Shown here piece by piece: positions 8,069 to 17,327 of a DNA stretch of 64,000 nt; the stretch's first letter is position 1, and every line of letters begins with the position of its first letter. Under the pieces are notes generated by a model, which saw only the letters and a program-made list of their open reading frames with translations, was not told where the DNA came from and ran no database searches. The translations under genes were made by a program, and so were the position numbers. Source of the DNA: Rathayibacter rhapontici (lineage in GTDB: Bacteria > Actinomycetota > Actinomycetes > Actinomycetales > Microbacteriaceae); assembly GCF_001995175.1 (NCBI RefSeq), contig NZ_MUKN01000008.1, positions 22,099-86,098 on the forward strand, written 5' to 3'.

Positions 8069-9028
8069 ATGCCCTCTCCCAGTGCGCGGATGCTCCAGCT
8101 GCTCTCGCTCCTGCAGCTGCGGCGGGACTGGCCGGGCGCAGTACTGGCGGAGCGGCTCGACACGACGCCGCGGACGGTGCGGCGCGACGTCGACCGGCTG
8201 CGGGGGATGGGCTACCGGATCCGCGGGACGAAGGGGCCCGACGGCGGCTACCGGCTCGAGGCGGGGTCCGAGCTGCCGCCCCTCCTCCTCGACGACGAGC
8301 AGGCGCTGGCGCTCGCCGTGGCGCTGCGCTCGGCCTCGGCGACCGGCACCGGGCTCGAGGAGGCGTCGGCGCGAGCCCTCGCGACCCTTCGGCAGGTGCT
8401 GCCGACGCGGCTGGCGCAGCGGCTGGACGCGCTGCGGTTCACGACGGCGCCGGTGCCGGGGCCGACGGTCGCGCCCGAGGTGCTCGTCTCGGTCTCGGCG
8501 GCCGTGCGGGCGTCGGAGGTGCTCCGGTTCGCGTACGCGGGCGCCGGCTCGGACGGGCGGCGGCGGGTGGAGCCGCACCACCTGGTGGCGCGGCAGGGGC
8601 GCTGGTACGTGATCGCGTTCGATCTCGACCGGGACGACTGGCGGGTGTTCCGCGCCGACCGCGTCTCGGATCCGGAGTCGACGCGGCGGCGCTTCGAGCG
8701 CCGGCCGGTGCCGGGCGGCACTGCGGCGGCGCTCCTCTCGGCGCGGTTCCGCGGGTCGGACGACGGCCCGTGGCCGTGCGTGGGGAGCGCGGTGCTGCGC
8801 ATGCCGGCCGCCGCGGTGCTGCCGTTCGCCGAGGAGGTCGAGGACCTCGGCGACGGAAGCTGCCGCGTCACGGCCGGATCGTGGTCCTGGGAGGCGCTCG
8901 CCGCCTCCTTCGGGCGCTTCGGCGTGGACGTGGAGGGGGCGCGGCCGGTGGAGTTGGTGGCGGCGTTCGGCGTGCTCGCGGGGCGGTTCGCGGCGGTGGG
9001 CGCTCCGGAGGCTCCACCCGAGGGCTGA
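8069..9028 (+). CDS. WYL-domain transcriptional regulator (YafY/PafC type)
   Basis: 319 residues: N-terminal HTH_11 winged helix (ARMLQLLSLLQLRRDWPGAVLAERL, TVRRDVDRLRGMGYRI), then a WYL domain (about residues 137-220; RRRVEPHHLVARQGRWYVIAFD, with the WYV variant of the WYL triad) and a C-terminal WCX extension. WYL domains sense nucleic acids or other ligands in DNA-damage and defence regulation. Nothing here ties it to defence; the divergent VOC gene is the simplest target. Confidence 0.88.
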   Translation: MPSPSARMLQLLSLLQLRRDWPGAVLAERLDTTPRTVRRDVDRLRGMGYRIRGTKGPDGGYRLEAGSELPPLLLDDEQALALAVALRSASATGTGLEEASARALATLRQVLPTRLAQRLDALRFTTAPVPGPTVAPEVLVSVSAAVRASEVLRFAYAGAGSDGRRRVEPHHLVARQGRWYVIAFDLDRDDWRVFRADRVSDPESTRRRFERRPVPGGTAAALLSARFRGSDDGPWPCVGSAVLRMPAAAVLPFAEEVEDLGDGSCRVTAGSWSWEALAASFGRFGVDVEGARPVELVAAFGVLAGRFAAVGAPEAPPEG

Positions 9029-9056
9029 CCCCGGGCCGAGCGCTCCGGAGCGGAAC

Positions 9057-10538
9057 TCACTCGGAGGCCGCGTGCCCCTCGTAGCTCAGCGACTCCAGCA
9101 CCGTCGCTCCGATCAGCGACTGCAGCCCCAGCACCCGCCCGGTGAACCCGCCTGCGACCTCGGTCGAGAGGTATCGGCCGTCCAGCACGGCGAGGCGCTC
9201 GTACCCGCCGACGTCCTCGACCCCCAGTTCGATGTCGTCGGGACCGCCCGCGGCGGCGGCGACGCTGGCAAGCGCCAGGGTGATCGGGCCGGGGGTGCGA
9301 TCGCGGCGGGCGACCGAGGATTCCAGGGGTCCGATCCGGGCTCGCGCCGAGACTCCGGTCGCGTCCGCATCGATCCCGTACCAGTGCGCATCGTCCAGCC
9401 GCAGCAGGAAGCGGAACGAGCCCTCGCCCGGGTCGATGCGGCAGCGGGCGCGCCAGTGCTGGTCAGGGATCCGCGTCGCGAGCATGCCGCTGGATCCGTC
9501 GGCCTCGATCGTCGCGACGAGCTCGGTGCGTCCGTCCGACGCCTGCAGCACCCGCTGCGGGACCGTGTTCGGCGACACCCAGCGCGGCCCGAGTGGCAGC
9601 GCGAACGACTCCGTGAAGGAGTGGTCGACGGGAGCCCCCGTGAACCGGTCCGGCACGACGACGGGCCAGTCGTCGACCCAGTCGACTCCCGCCAGGAACG
9701 TCTCGCGGCCGTTGACGTGGAACATCGGCGTGATCCCGCGAGGCCGCACCCCGAGGAACACCATCGCCCACTCCCCGTCCGGGCCCTCGACCAGGTCGGC
9801 GTGACCGGTGTTCTGCACGGGCAGCGTCGTGCTCCGGTGGGTCAGGATCGGATTCGCGGGGTCGCCCTCGAACGGGCCCGAGATGCTCCGGGACCGCGAG
9901 ATCGAGGCGCAGTGCCCCCGCTCCGTGCCGCCCTCGGCGACCAGCAGGTACCACCACCCGCCGCGGGAGTAGAGGTGCGGAGCCTCCGGGAACGCGAGGC
10001 CGGTGCCCGACCAGACCGATCGCGGCGCTTCGAGCAGCATCCCGGTCGTCGTGTCGAGGCGCGCCTGCACGATCCCTGACAGCGGACCCGTGCCGCACCA
10101 GGTCAGGACGCAGGTCCCGTCCTCGTCCCACGCCAGGTCCGGATCGATCCCCGGGGCGCCGACGACCCGCACCGGGTCCGACCAGGGGCCGCTCGCCTCC
10201 GTCGCGGTCACGATCAGATGTCCCGAGCCCGGGCCCGACACGTCGGTGGTGATCATCCAGAACCGGCCGTCGTGGTGGCGCAGCGTCGGTGCGTAGATGC
10301 CGCGGCTGCCGCCTCCGCCCGGGGCAAGCTGCGACGGCCGGTCGAGGACGTTGCCCAGCAGCGACCACGACCGCAGATCACGGCTGCGCAGGATCGGCAC
10401 ACCCGGGAAGTACTCGAAGGAGGAGGTGACGAGGAAGTAGTCCTTGCCGACGCGGCAGATGCTCGGATCCGGATGGAACCCCGGCACGATCGGCGCCTGC
10501 GTCGTGGTGAGGGCGGGAGCGTTCTCGAGGAGGGTCAC
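9057..10538 (-). CDS. Glycoside hydrolase family 43 (beta-xylosidase / alpha-L-arabinofuranosidase)
   Basis: Intracellular GH43 enzyme of 493 residues without a signal peptide. Five-bladed propeller domain about residues 15-310 with family catalytic residues visible: general base Asp24 in PGFHPDPS, pKa-modulating Asp in GAPGIDPDLAWDEDG, and acid Glu in FPEAPHLY. The C-terminal half (from about 320) is the beta-sandwich domain found in GH43 xylosidases. It probably cleaves imported arabino- or xylo-oligosaccharides. The GTG start overlaps the TGA of the permease gene upstream (GTGA), making it the last gene of a LacI-controlled importer operon. Substrate choice between xylose and arabinose cannot be settled by eye. 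Confidence 0.9.
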   Translation of the reverse strand: MTLLENAPALTTTQAPIVPGFHPDPSICRVGKDYFLVTSSFEYFPGVPILRSRDLRSWSLLGNVLDRPSQLAPGGGGSRGIYAPTLRHHDGRFWMITTDVSGPGSGHLIVTATEASGPWSDPVRVVGAPGIDPDLAWDEDGTCVLTWCGTGPLSGIVQARLDTTTGMLLEAPRSVWSGTGLAFPEAPHLYSRGGWWYLLVAEGGTERGHCASISRSRSISGPFEGDPANPILTHRSTTLPVQNTGHADLVEGPDGEWAMVFLGVRPRGITPMFHVNGRETFLAGVDWVDDWPVVVPDRFTGAPVDHSFTESFALPLGPRWVSPNTVPQRVLQASDGRTELVATIEADGSSGMLATRIPDQHWRARCRIDPGEGSFRFLLRLDDAHWYGIDADATGVSARARIGPLESSVARRDRTPGPITLALASVAAAAGGPDDIELGVEDVGGYERLAVLDGRYLSTEVAGGFTGRVLGLQSLIGATVLESLSYEGHAASE

Positions 10539-11380
10539 TTGATCCCCACCGCCGCGATGCCCTGGATGAAGTAGCGCTGCAGCGCGACGAAGAGCAGCAG
10601 GATCGGCGTCAGCACGAGCACGGATCCGGCCAGCAGGATCCCGTAGTTCGTGGCGTTCTGGCCGGTCGAGTAGAGCGAGAGGGCGACCGGGAGCGTGTAC
10701 ATGTCCTCGGACTGCGCGGCGACGAGCGGCCAGAGGAAGTTGTTCCACGAGCCCAGGAAGGTCAGGATCGCGAGGGTCGCGAGCGCCGGGCCGCACAGGG
10801 GGAGGACGATGCGGGTGAAGATCCGCACCTCACCCGCTCCGTCGATCCGCGCGGCCTCGAGCAGGGCGTCGGGGATCCCCATGATGAACTGCCGCATCAG
10901 GAACACCCCCATCGGCCCGGCCAGGAACGGGAGGATCAGCGCCGCGTACGTGCTGATCAGCCCGAGCTTGCTGACGACGACGAAGAGCGGGATGAAGGTG
11001 ACGATGCCGGGCACCATCAGCGTGATCATCACGAGCGCGAAGATCACCTTCTTGCCGGCGAAGTCGATCTTGGCGAGCACGTAGCCGACCATCGAGCAGA
11101 ACAGCAGATTGCCCAGCACGGTGAACAGCGCCACGACGGTGCTGTTCACGAAGAACCGCCCGATGTCGAGGCGGGTGAACCACGCGACGAGGTTGTCGAG
11201 CGTCGCGTCCTCGGGCCACCAGGTGATCGGGCGCTGCAGCAGCTCGGCGTTCGTCTTGAACGCGCCGAGGAACATCCAGACGAACGGAGTGAGGGTCACG
11301 ACCAGCGCGATGACCAGCACCGCGTAGGTCAGCATCCGACCGGGGCGGATCGGACGGCGGCGGCGGACCGGCTCCGGCAC
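10535..11380 (-). CDS. Sugar ABC transporter permease (MalG-like)
   Basis: Inner-membrane permease with six predicted helices. The binding-protein-dependent transport EAA loop is present (EAARIDGAGEVRIFTRIVLPLC). The frame given starts at GTG 11380. A better-placed start, ATG at 11451, lies 5 bases after the upstream permease stop and reads MTTTPVRAPRTAPLGASPDRR, but in a different frame; one added base around 11390 would join it to the rest. N-termini of permeases are poorly conserved, so this is a tentative further frameshift. Partner permease and binding protein lie upstream in the operon, GH43 downstream. Confidence 0.87.
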   Translation of the reverse strand: MPEPVRRRRPIRPGRMLTYAVLVIALVVTLTPFVWMFLGAFKTNAELLQRPITWWPEDATLDNLVAWFTRLDIGRFFVNSTVVALFTVLGNLLFCSMVGYVLAKIDFAGKKVIFALVMITLMVPGIVTFIPLFVVVSKLGLISTYAALILPFLAGPMGVFLMRQFIMGIPDALLEAARIDGAGEVRIFTRIVLPLCGPALATLAILTFLGSWNNFLWPLVAAQSEDMYTLPVALSLYSTGQNATNYGILLAGSVLVLTPILLLFVALQRYFIQGIAAVGIK

Positions 11381-11455
11381 GCGCTCGGGCGCCGGTCGGG
11401 CGAGGCTCCGAGCGGAGCGGTCCGCGGGGCGCGGACGGGGGTGGTGGTCATGGCG

Positions 11456-12397
11456 TCAGTCCTTGGATCGGAAGGCGCGGAACTGCACGAGGCTCAGCAG
11501 CGCGATGGCGACGAAGAGGATGTAGCTCGAGGCGGAGGCGAGACCGAAGTTGCCGAACCCGAACTGGTTGTAGGTGAAGTAGCTGATCGACAGCGTCGAG
11601 TCCAGCGGCCCGCCCTTGGTCATCACGAACGGCTCCTCGAAGAACTGCAGGAAGCCGACCGACAGCAGCACCGCGCCCAGGAGGAGGGTCGGCCGCAGGA
11701 TCGGCAGGGTCACCCGGACGAAGCGCTGCCACGGGTTCGCCCCGTCCACCTCGGCCGCTTCGAGCACATCCTGCGGCACGTTCTGCAGGCCGGCGAGGAA
11801 GAGCACCATCAGCGTCCCGACGCTGCGCCAGACCGCCATCAGGATCATCGCCGGCATGGCCCAGGCGGGATCGCCGAGCCAGTTGGGACCGGTGATGCCG
11901 ATCGCTCCGAGCGCCGTGTTGAGGAGCCCGTCGGGCTGGAGGATGAACCGCCACACGACCGCGACCGCGACGATGCTCGTCACGACCGGCGCGTAGAAGC
12001 CCACGCGGAACGCGGTGCGGAAGCGGGTGATGCCGCTGTTGAGCGCTACGGCCAGCGCCAGCGCGATGACCATCGTCAGTGGGATGCCGACGGAGACGAA
12101 GTAGAGGGTGTTCACGAGCGAGCGGAGGAACCGCGGCGTCGACAGCAGCGTCGTGAACTGCTCGAGGCCCACGAAGTCCACGCCGAACGGAGTCGCGATG
12201 TCGCGGTTCGTGAAGTCGGTGAACGACATCCCGAGCGACGCCAGGAGCGGGAACACCATGAAGACCGCGAAGGAGGCCAGGAAGGGCAGCGCGAAGAGGT
12301 ACGCCACCACCGTGGCGCGCCTGCGGGCGGGGTTCCGTCGGCGGTCGCCGACGCGCAGGGCGCCGGCGACCGCCGCGGGTGACTGGACGGACGTCAC
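11456..12397 (-). CDS. Sugar ABC transporter permease (MalF-like)
   Basis: CUT1-type permease of 313 residues: a polar N-terminus, six hydrophobic segments and the EAA loop (EAAEVDGANPWQRFVRVTLPIL) that contacts the ATPase. The GTG start overlaps the stop of the binding-protein gene (GTGA). No ATPase gene is in this operon, so the importer probably uses a shared MsiK-like ATPase, as is usual for actinobacterial CUT1 systems; that part is inference from family knowledge. Confidence 0.92.
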   Translation of the reverse strand: MTSVQSPAAVAGALRVGDRRRNPARRRATVVAYLFALPFLASFAVFMVFPLLASLGMSFTDFTNRDIATPFGVDFVGLEQFTTLLSTPRFLRSLVNTLYFVSVGIPLTMVIALALAVALNSGITRFRTAFRVGFYAPVVTSIVAVAVVWRFILQPDGLLNTALGAIGITGPNWLGDPAWAMPAMILMAVWRSVGTLMVLFLAGLQNVPQDVLEAAEVDGANPWQRFVRVTLPILRPTLLLGAVLLSVGFLQFFEEPFVMTKGGPLDSTLSISYFTYNQFGFGNFGLASASSYILFVAIALLSLVQFRAFRSKD

Positions 12398-13677
12398 TGC
12401 CCGGTGCCCATCGCGTCCGCGGTCTCCTGGAGCGAGGCGAGGGCCTCGGCCGGGTCGGCGCCTCCGCGGTACACCTGCTCGATCAGGGTGTCGGCGGCCG
12501 CCGAGATCTCGGGCCAGACCGTCAGCGCGGGCAGACCGCGCACGTCCTTCAGCTGCTCGCCGAAGACCGCGACGCGCGGGTCCTCGGTGAGCGCCTGGTC
12601 CTCCCAGGCCGAGGTCTGCGAGGGCAGGTCGCCGACGAGCTCGAACCACTCGGTCTGCGTCGACGGCTCGGACAGCCACTGGATCAGCTTCCAGGCGGCC
12701 TCCTTGTTCTCCGACTCCTCGAAGACGGCCAGGTTGGCGCCGGCGATGAGCGACGTGCCGCTCGTGCCCACGGGCATCGGCGCGACCGAGAACTTGTCCT
12801 CGAAGCCGGGACCGCCCGCCTCCATGATCTGCCCGACGTCCCACGGGCCGCTCATCATCATGGGAACGGTTCCGGCGACGAGGTCGGCCGACGGGCCCGT
12901 CGTCGCGTCCGGGTTCTTCGAGGCGATGCCCTCGTCGAAGAAGCTCTTGAGGTAGGTGACCGCCTCGATCATCTCGGGGGAGTCGAGCGTCCACTCGGTG
13001 CCGTCGTCGTTCTGCAGCTCCGCGCCCTGCGACCAGGCGAAGGGCATGCCCGAGAGGAACGCGTTCCAGCCGCCCGAGGGCAGCGCGACGCCGTACTGCG
13101 CGCCGTTGTCCTGGTAGGCCTTCGCCAGGGCTTTGAAGCCCTCGAAGTCGGTCGGGAACGAGTCGAAGCCCGCTTCCTCCATCAGGTCGGTGCGGTAGAA
13201 GATCGCGCGGGTCTCGACGTACCACGGCACGCCGAGGACCGCGTCGCCGATCTCGGTCGAGGCGACCGCGCCCGGGAACATCCCGGAGGTGTCGATCTCG
13301 TCCGGCACGGGGGAGAGGGCGTCCGAGAACGTCGGCATCCAGTCCGAGCCGAGCATGCCGATGTCCGGGGTGTTCCCGCCCGCGATCGCGGTCTGGTACT
13401 TGCTCTGCGCCGAGTCCCACGGCACGGCCGTGACGGTCACGTCGAGGTCGGGGTTCTGCTCCTCGAACTCCTCCAGGAGCTCGGGCAGCGCCTCGCCCTC
13501 GGTGCCCTGGGCCCAGATGGTGAGCTCGCCGGTGGCGGGTCCGTCGGAGAGGCCGACGGCCTCGCCCGCGGCGGTCGCGGTGCCGTCGCCGCGGCCGCAT
13601 CCGGTCAGCAGCAGAGCACCGGTCGCGAGCACCGCGAGCCCGGCGAGGGTGGAGCGCCTGGGGGTTCGGATCATCAT
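12394..13677 (-). CDS. Sugar ABC transporter substrate-binding lipoprotein
   Basis: 427 residues with a lipoprotein signal (MMIRTPRR, hydrophobic stretch, LLLTGC with Cys27). Body typical of extracellular solute-binding family 1 (ELTIWAQGTEGEALPELLEEF, NTPDIGMLGSDWMP, VPWYVETRAIFYRTDLMEEAG, FAWSQGAEL, MMMSGPWDVGQI). First structural gene of the operon downstream of the LacI gene. Two ATGs in tandem (13677, 13674) follow CAGGA; either may be used. The GH43 enzyme suggests arabino- or xylo-oligosaccharides as ligand. Confidence 0.92.
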   Translation of the reverse strand: MMIRTPRRSTLAGLAVLATGALLLTGCGRGDGTATAAGEAVGLSDGPATGELTIWAQGTEGEALPELLEEFEEQNPDLDVTVTAVPWDSAQSKYQTAIAGGNTPDIGMLGSDWMPTFSDALSPVPDEIDTSGMFPGAVASTEIGDAVLGVPWYVETRAIFYRTDLMEEAGFDSFPTDFEGFKALAKAYQDNGAQYGVALPSGGWNAFLSGMPFAWSQGAELQNDDGTEWTLDSPEMIEAVTYLKSFFDEGIASKNPDATTGPSADLVAGTVPMMMSGPWDVGQIMEAGGPGFEDKFSVAPMPVGTSGTSLIAGANLAVFEESENKEAAWKLIQWLSEPSTQTEWFELVGDLPSQTSAWEDQALTEDPRVAVFGEQLKDVRGLPALTVWPEISAAADTLIEQVYRGGADPAEALASLQETADAMGTGQ

Positions 13678-13748
13678 CGTTCCTGTCTCGGGAGCCGCGT
13701 CGCTCCCGGTCGCTGTGGTGGGGACGGGAAGCCCGTCGTGAAGAATCT

Positions 13749-13756
13749 AAGCGCTT
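13749..13756. promoter_or_regulatory. Candidate LacI-family operator core
   Basis: AAGCGCTT, an 8-base perfect palindrome with the central CG typical of LacI-family sites, in an AT-richer patch between the LacI gene and the binding-protein start. A second GAGCGC lies about 15 bases away. Weak evidence by length, good evidence by position. Confidence 0.4.
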
Positions 13757-13797
13757 TGATTTTCGAGCGCAAGAGCAGGATCGGACACCGCGAGCGC

Positions 13798-14853
13798 TCA
13801 GGGGCAGCCGCAGCTCCGACGGATCGAGACGGTCGCCTCGAGGGCGGCGGCCGGAGCGGAGTCGACCGTGCCGAGCACCGCGAGCAGGGCGGCCACGGCC
13901 GCGCGCCCGATCTGCTCCATCGGCTGCACGACCGTGCTCACCGGCGGGTCCGCGAGCCGTCCCGCCACGATCCCGTCGAACCCGGTGACGGCGATGTCCT
14001 CGGGCACCCGGAGCCCGGCGAGGCGGAGCCGGTCGAGCACGACCACCGCCTCCTGGTCGGTCGAGCAGACGATCGCCTCGGGTGGCGCGCCGAGCAGCTC
14101 GGCGAGCGAGTCGAGGGTCGCCTCGGCGAAGCCCGGGCGGCTGGGCCGCGGCTGCTCGGGGGCGAGCCCCGCGCCGGTCAGCGCGTCGACGTAGCCGTCG
14201 TAGCGCTGCTGGAACTCGGGCAGGGAGGTGTCGCCGAGGTAGGCGATCCGCCGCAGGCCGTGCACCGAGATCAGGTGCGCGACGAGATCGCGCATGCCCG
14301 AGCGGTTGTCGACCGGCACCGTGCCGACTCCCTCCACCCGCTCCTGCCCACCGAGCTCGACGACGGGCAGCCGGGTCGAGAGCGAGCGCAGCACGTCGGA
14401 CTCGAGCGCGCCGGCGAAGCTGATCAGCCCGTCGACCCGCCCGGCGATGTCGGTGACGGAGGGGGCGTGGCCGGTGCGGCCGCCGCCGCCGATCATCAGG
14501 GCGAGCCCGCGGTCCCAGCACTCCAGCTGCACGCCGCGCTGCACCTCGTCGACGTAGAGGGGGAAGAGCCTCGCGTCGTCGTTCGCCGACGGATGCGGCC
14601 GCTCGTCGCCTCGGACGTGGAAGGACTGGTCGACGAAGTAGTCGAAGGAGTAGAGCCCGATGGCGCCGGTGCGCCCCTTCGCCAGCCCTCTGGCACTGGC
14701 GCTGGGGATGTAGCCCAGCTCGTCCGCCGCCGCGAGAACGCCTTCGAGGGTCGCGGTCTTGACCCGGTGCGGCTGCGAGAAGGCGAACGAGACGGTCGCG
14801 ATCGAGACGCCGGCGCGGGCGGCGACGTCGTACACGGTCGGGCGCTTCCTCAC
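13798..14853 (-). CDS. LacI family transcriptional regulator
   Basis: 351 residues. Residues 5-55 are a LacI HTH with hinge (TVYDVAARAGVSIATVSFAF, LAAADELGYIPSASARGLA), followed by a periplasmic-binding-like sensor (IGLYSFDYF, LRRIAYLGDTS, DIAVTGFDGIVAGRLADPPV, VSIRRSCGCP). It is upstream of, and on the same strand as, the importer plus GH43 genes and most likely represses them. The hinge position normally LSFRPN reads YIPSAS here, so its operator may deviate from the common form. Confidence 0.9.
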   Translation of the reverse strand: MRKRPTVYDVAARAGVSIATVSFAFSQPHRVKTATLEGVLAAADELGYIPSASARGLAKGRTGAIGLYSFDYFVDQSFHVRGDERPHPSANDDARLFPLYVDEVQRGVQLECWDRGLALMIGGGGRTGHAPSVTDIAGRVDGLISFAGALESDVLRSLSTRLPVVELGGQERVEGVGTVPVDNRSGMRDLVAHLISVHGLRRIAYLGDTSLPEFQQRYDGYVDALTGAGLAPEQPRPSRPGFAEATLDSLAELLGAPPEAIVCSTDQEAVVVLDRLRLAGLRVPEDIAVTGFDGIVAGRLADPPVSTVVQPMEQIGRAAVAALLAVLGTVDSAPAAALEATVSIRRSCGCP

Positions 14854-14934
14854 GACTCCTCCTTCGCGCCCGGGGAGGGCGGTACGAGCTACGAGCTTAG
14901 GAGCGGCGGTGCGGGCGCGCGTCCACCGCCCCGA

Positions 14935-14983
14935 ACGACGGCGTCCCCCTCCCCGAGAACTGGGGAGAGGGGGACGCCGTCGT
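14935..14983. terminator. Long hairpin terminator after the second importer operon
   Basis: Arms ACGACGGCGTCCCCC and GGGGGACGCCGTCGT pair perfectly, continued by CCCC/GGGG with a small bulge, closing on a 7-base loop GAGAACT. It lies 15 bases past the stop of the binding-protein gene at 14998 (minus strand). There is no clear U-tract, common for high-GC terminators; it may work in both directions. Confidence 0.75.
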
Positions 14984-14997
14984 GCGGAGCCGTCCGA

Positions 14998-16347
14998 CTA
15001 CTCGGTGATCGTGAAGCCCTGCGACTCGCCGTAGGTCGCGAGGTTCTCCTGCCAGGCCTCGAGACCCGCGTTGAGGTCGGTGCCGTTGGAGTAGGCCTGG
15101 CCGACCGTGTCCGCGAACACGCTGTTCGCGTAGACCTGGAAGGGCAGGTACTCGAAGCCCTCGACCACGTTCTCGGAGGCGTCGACGAGGACCTTGTTGA
15201 TCTCCTGGCCGCCGAAGTACTCGGGGGTCGCGTTCAGGAACGCGTCGTCGTTGAGCTGGGCGGTGGTGGAGGGGAATCCGCCGCCGTCGAGGAACACGCC
15301 GATGCTCTCGTCGGAGTTGTTCAGCCAGCGCAGGAACGCCGCGGCGAGGGCCGGGTCGTCGGTCTGCTCGATGACGGACTGCGCGCTGCCGCCGTTCTCA
15401 GCGGTGGCGGCCGAGCCGTCGTAGCTCGGCAGCGGGGCGACCCGCCAGTCGCCGGCCCCGTCGGGAACCGAGCCCTCGAGGATGCCAGGCATCCAGGCTC
15501 CGGTGATCAGCGTCGCGATCGTGCCGTTGCCCAGCGCCGTGAACCAGTCGTCCGACCAGGTCGGGATCGGCGAGAGCAGACCCGGCTCGAGCAGCTGGTT
15601 CCAGGTGTCGGCCCACTTCTTCGACCCCTCGTCCTGCAGATCGATCGTGACGTCGGTGCCGTCGGTCGTGAACGGCTGTCCGCCGGCCTGCCAGATCAGC
15701 GGGTCGGCGAAGCCGGGGTCACCGGCGTCGTTGGTGATGAACTTCGACGGGTCGGCGGCGGTGAGCTTCGCGGCCTCGGCGATGTATTCGTCCCAGGTGG
15801 TGGGCACGGCGAGGCCGTACTGGTCGAAGATCGCCTGGTTGTAGAGCATCACCATGGGGCCCGAGTCCTGCGGGAGGCCGTAGAGGCCGCCGTTGAGGTT
15901 GACGGCGCTCCAGGTGGACGCGGTGTAGTCCTCCTCGAGGTCGGCGAGGCCGTAGGGGGTGAGGTCGAGCAGTCCGTCCGACAGGGCGAACTGCTGCATC
16001 GCGTAGTACTCGATCTGGGCGACGTCGGGCGCTCCCGAGCCGGCCTTGATCGCGTTCTGCAGCTTGGTGTACTCGTCCGTCGCGGTGCCGGCGTTGACGA
16101 CCTCGACCTCGACGTTGGGGTACTCCTCCATGAAAGCGGCGGCCTGGTCGGCGCCGGTGGGCGTCCAGGTCCAGTAGGTGAGCTCGCCGCCGCGCTCGAG
16201 GGCGGCGTCGAGGTCGGCGGCCGACCCGGCGGAAGCGGATCCGGTTCCGGAGTCGGAGCTGCAGGAGACGAGGGACATCGCGGAGATGCCGGCGACGACG
16301 AGCCCGGCGAGCACGCGGCTCCGGGTGCCTCGGCGGAGTTCGAACAT
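14998..16347 (-). CDS. Sugar ABC transporter substrate-binding lipoprotein
   Basis: 449 residues, lipoprotein signal with Cys29 (MSLVSC). Family 1 solute-binding fold (ELTYWTWTPTGADQAAAFMEEY, GAPDVAQIEYYAMQQFALSDG, LPQDSGPMVMLYNQAIFDQYG, LITGAWMPGIL). AAAGGA sits upstream of the ATG. It is the last gene of the operon GH42, permease, permease, binding protein and is followed by a strong hairpin. A galactoside or galactan fragment is the likely ligand, judged from the GH42 partner. Confidence 0.92.
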   Translation of the reverse strand: MFELRRGTRSRVLAGLVVAGISAMSLVSCSSDSGTGSASAGSAADLDAALERGGELTYWTWTPTGADQAAAFMEEYPNVEVEVVNAGTATDEYTKLQNAIKAGSGAPDVAQIEYYAMQQFALSDGLLDLTPYGLADLEEDYTASTWSAVNLNGGLYGLPQDSGPMVMLYNQAIFDQYGLAVPTTWDEYIAEAAKLTAADPSKFITNDAGDPGFADPLIWQAGGQPFTTDGTDVTIDLQDEGSKKWADTWNQLLEPGLLSPIPTWSDDWFTALGNGTIATLITGAWMPGILEGSVPDGAGDWRVAPLPSYDGSAATAENGGSAQSVIEQTDDPALAAAFLRWLNNSDESIGVFLDGGGFPSTTAQLNDDAFLNATPEYFGGQEINKVLVDASENVVEGFEYLPFQVYANSVFADTVGQAYSNGTDLNAGLEAWQENLATYGESQGFTITE

Positions 16348-16427
16348 GGTGGTCCTTTCACTTCTTCGTGGTGGGGAGGGAGTGCTGTGCGGGAGGGGTG
16401 GTGCGGGTGCGCGGGGCGGACCGGGGG

Positions 16428-17327
16428 TCAGCCCTTGACGCTTCCGGCGCTCAGGCCCGACTGCCAGAAGCGCTGGAGGAACAGGAAGATCACGACGATC
16501 GGGACGATCGTGATCAGGGAGCCGGTGATGACGAGGTTGTAGATCGGCTCGGCCGAGACGCCGCTGGCCTGCGAGCTCCACTGGTTCAGACCCACCGTGA
16601 GGGGGTACCAGGTCGGGTCGCTGAGCATGATCAGGGGCAGGAAGTAGTTGTTCCAGGTGGCGACCACCGAGAACAGCGCGACGGTCACGACTCCGGGGGT
16701 CAGCAGCTTGAGCGAGATCGTGAAGAACGTGCGCATCTCGGTCGCCCCGTCCAGCCGCGCCGCTTCGAGCAGCTCGGTCGGCACGGAGTCGATCGTGTAG
16801 ACCCAAACCAGGTACAGCCCGAACGGCGTGATCAGCGACGGCAGGATGATCGCCCACGGCGTGTTCGTCAGGCCCAGCTGGCTGAAGAGCAGGAACGTCG
16901 GCACGGCGAGCGCGGTGCCCGGCACGGCGACCGCGCCCAGCACGACCGCGAAGTAGGCCTTCTTGCCGGGGAACCGGAACTTCGCGAGACCGTAGCCGCC
17001 GAGGGTGGCGAGCAGCGTCGCTCCGCCCGCGCCGACGACCACGTAGAGCAGCGTGTTGCCGAGCCAGCGGAGGAAGATGCCGTCGTCGTAGGCGAAGGTC
17101 GCGACGATGTTCTCGCCCAGCACGAAGCTGTCGCCGAAGCCGAGTCCGAACGAGCTGAACAGGTCGGCCTGCGTCTTGGACGCGTTGATGACGAGCCACA
17201 GCAGCGGGACGAGCGCGTAGAGGAGGAACGCCAGCATCACCAGCGTCAGCGCGACGGACTTGCGGGGCCGGCTGATCGATCCGGCGCGGTGGACCCGCGG
17301 GTTCAGGGTGCGCAGGGTGGTGCTCAC
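16428..17327 (-). CDS. Sugar ABC transporter permease (MalG-like)
   Basis: 299-residue CUT1 permease with six hydrophobic segments and EAA loop (EAARLDGATEMRTFFTISLKLL). The C-terminus ends QRFWQSGLSAGSVKG, a common ending for this subfamily. The GTG start overlaps the preceding permease stop (GTGA at 17324-17327). It pairs with the MalF-like permease immediately upstream. The ATPase is absent from the operon. Confidence 0.92.
   Translation of the reverse strand: MSTTLRTLNPRVHRAGSISRPRKSVALTLVMLAFLLYALVPLLWLVINASKTQADLFSSFGLGFGDSFVLGENIVATFAYDDGIFLRWLGNTLLYVVVGAGGATLLATLGGYGLAKFRFPGKKAYFAVVLGAVAVPGTALAVPTFLLFSQLGLTNTPWAIILPSLITPFGLYLVWVYTIDSVPTELLEAARLDGATEMRTFFTISLKLLTPGVVTVALFSVVATWNNYFLPLIMLSDPTWYPLTVGLNQWSSQASGVSAEPIYNLVITGSLITIVPIVVIFLFLQRFWQSGLSAGSVKG

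Noticed and set aside
12379..16542. A 1387-codon open frame on the plus strand across two operons
   Set aside because: It is antisense to the importer and LacI genes, has Arg/Gly/Val/Asp-rich shadow composition and no motif. Long antisense frames are expected at this GC content.
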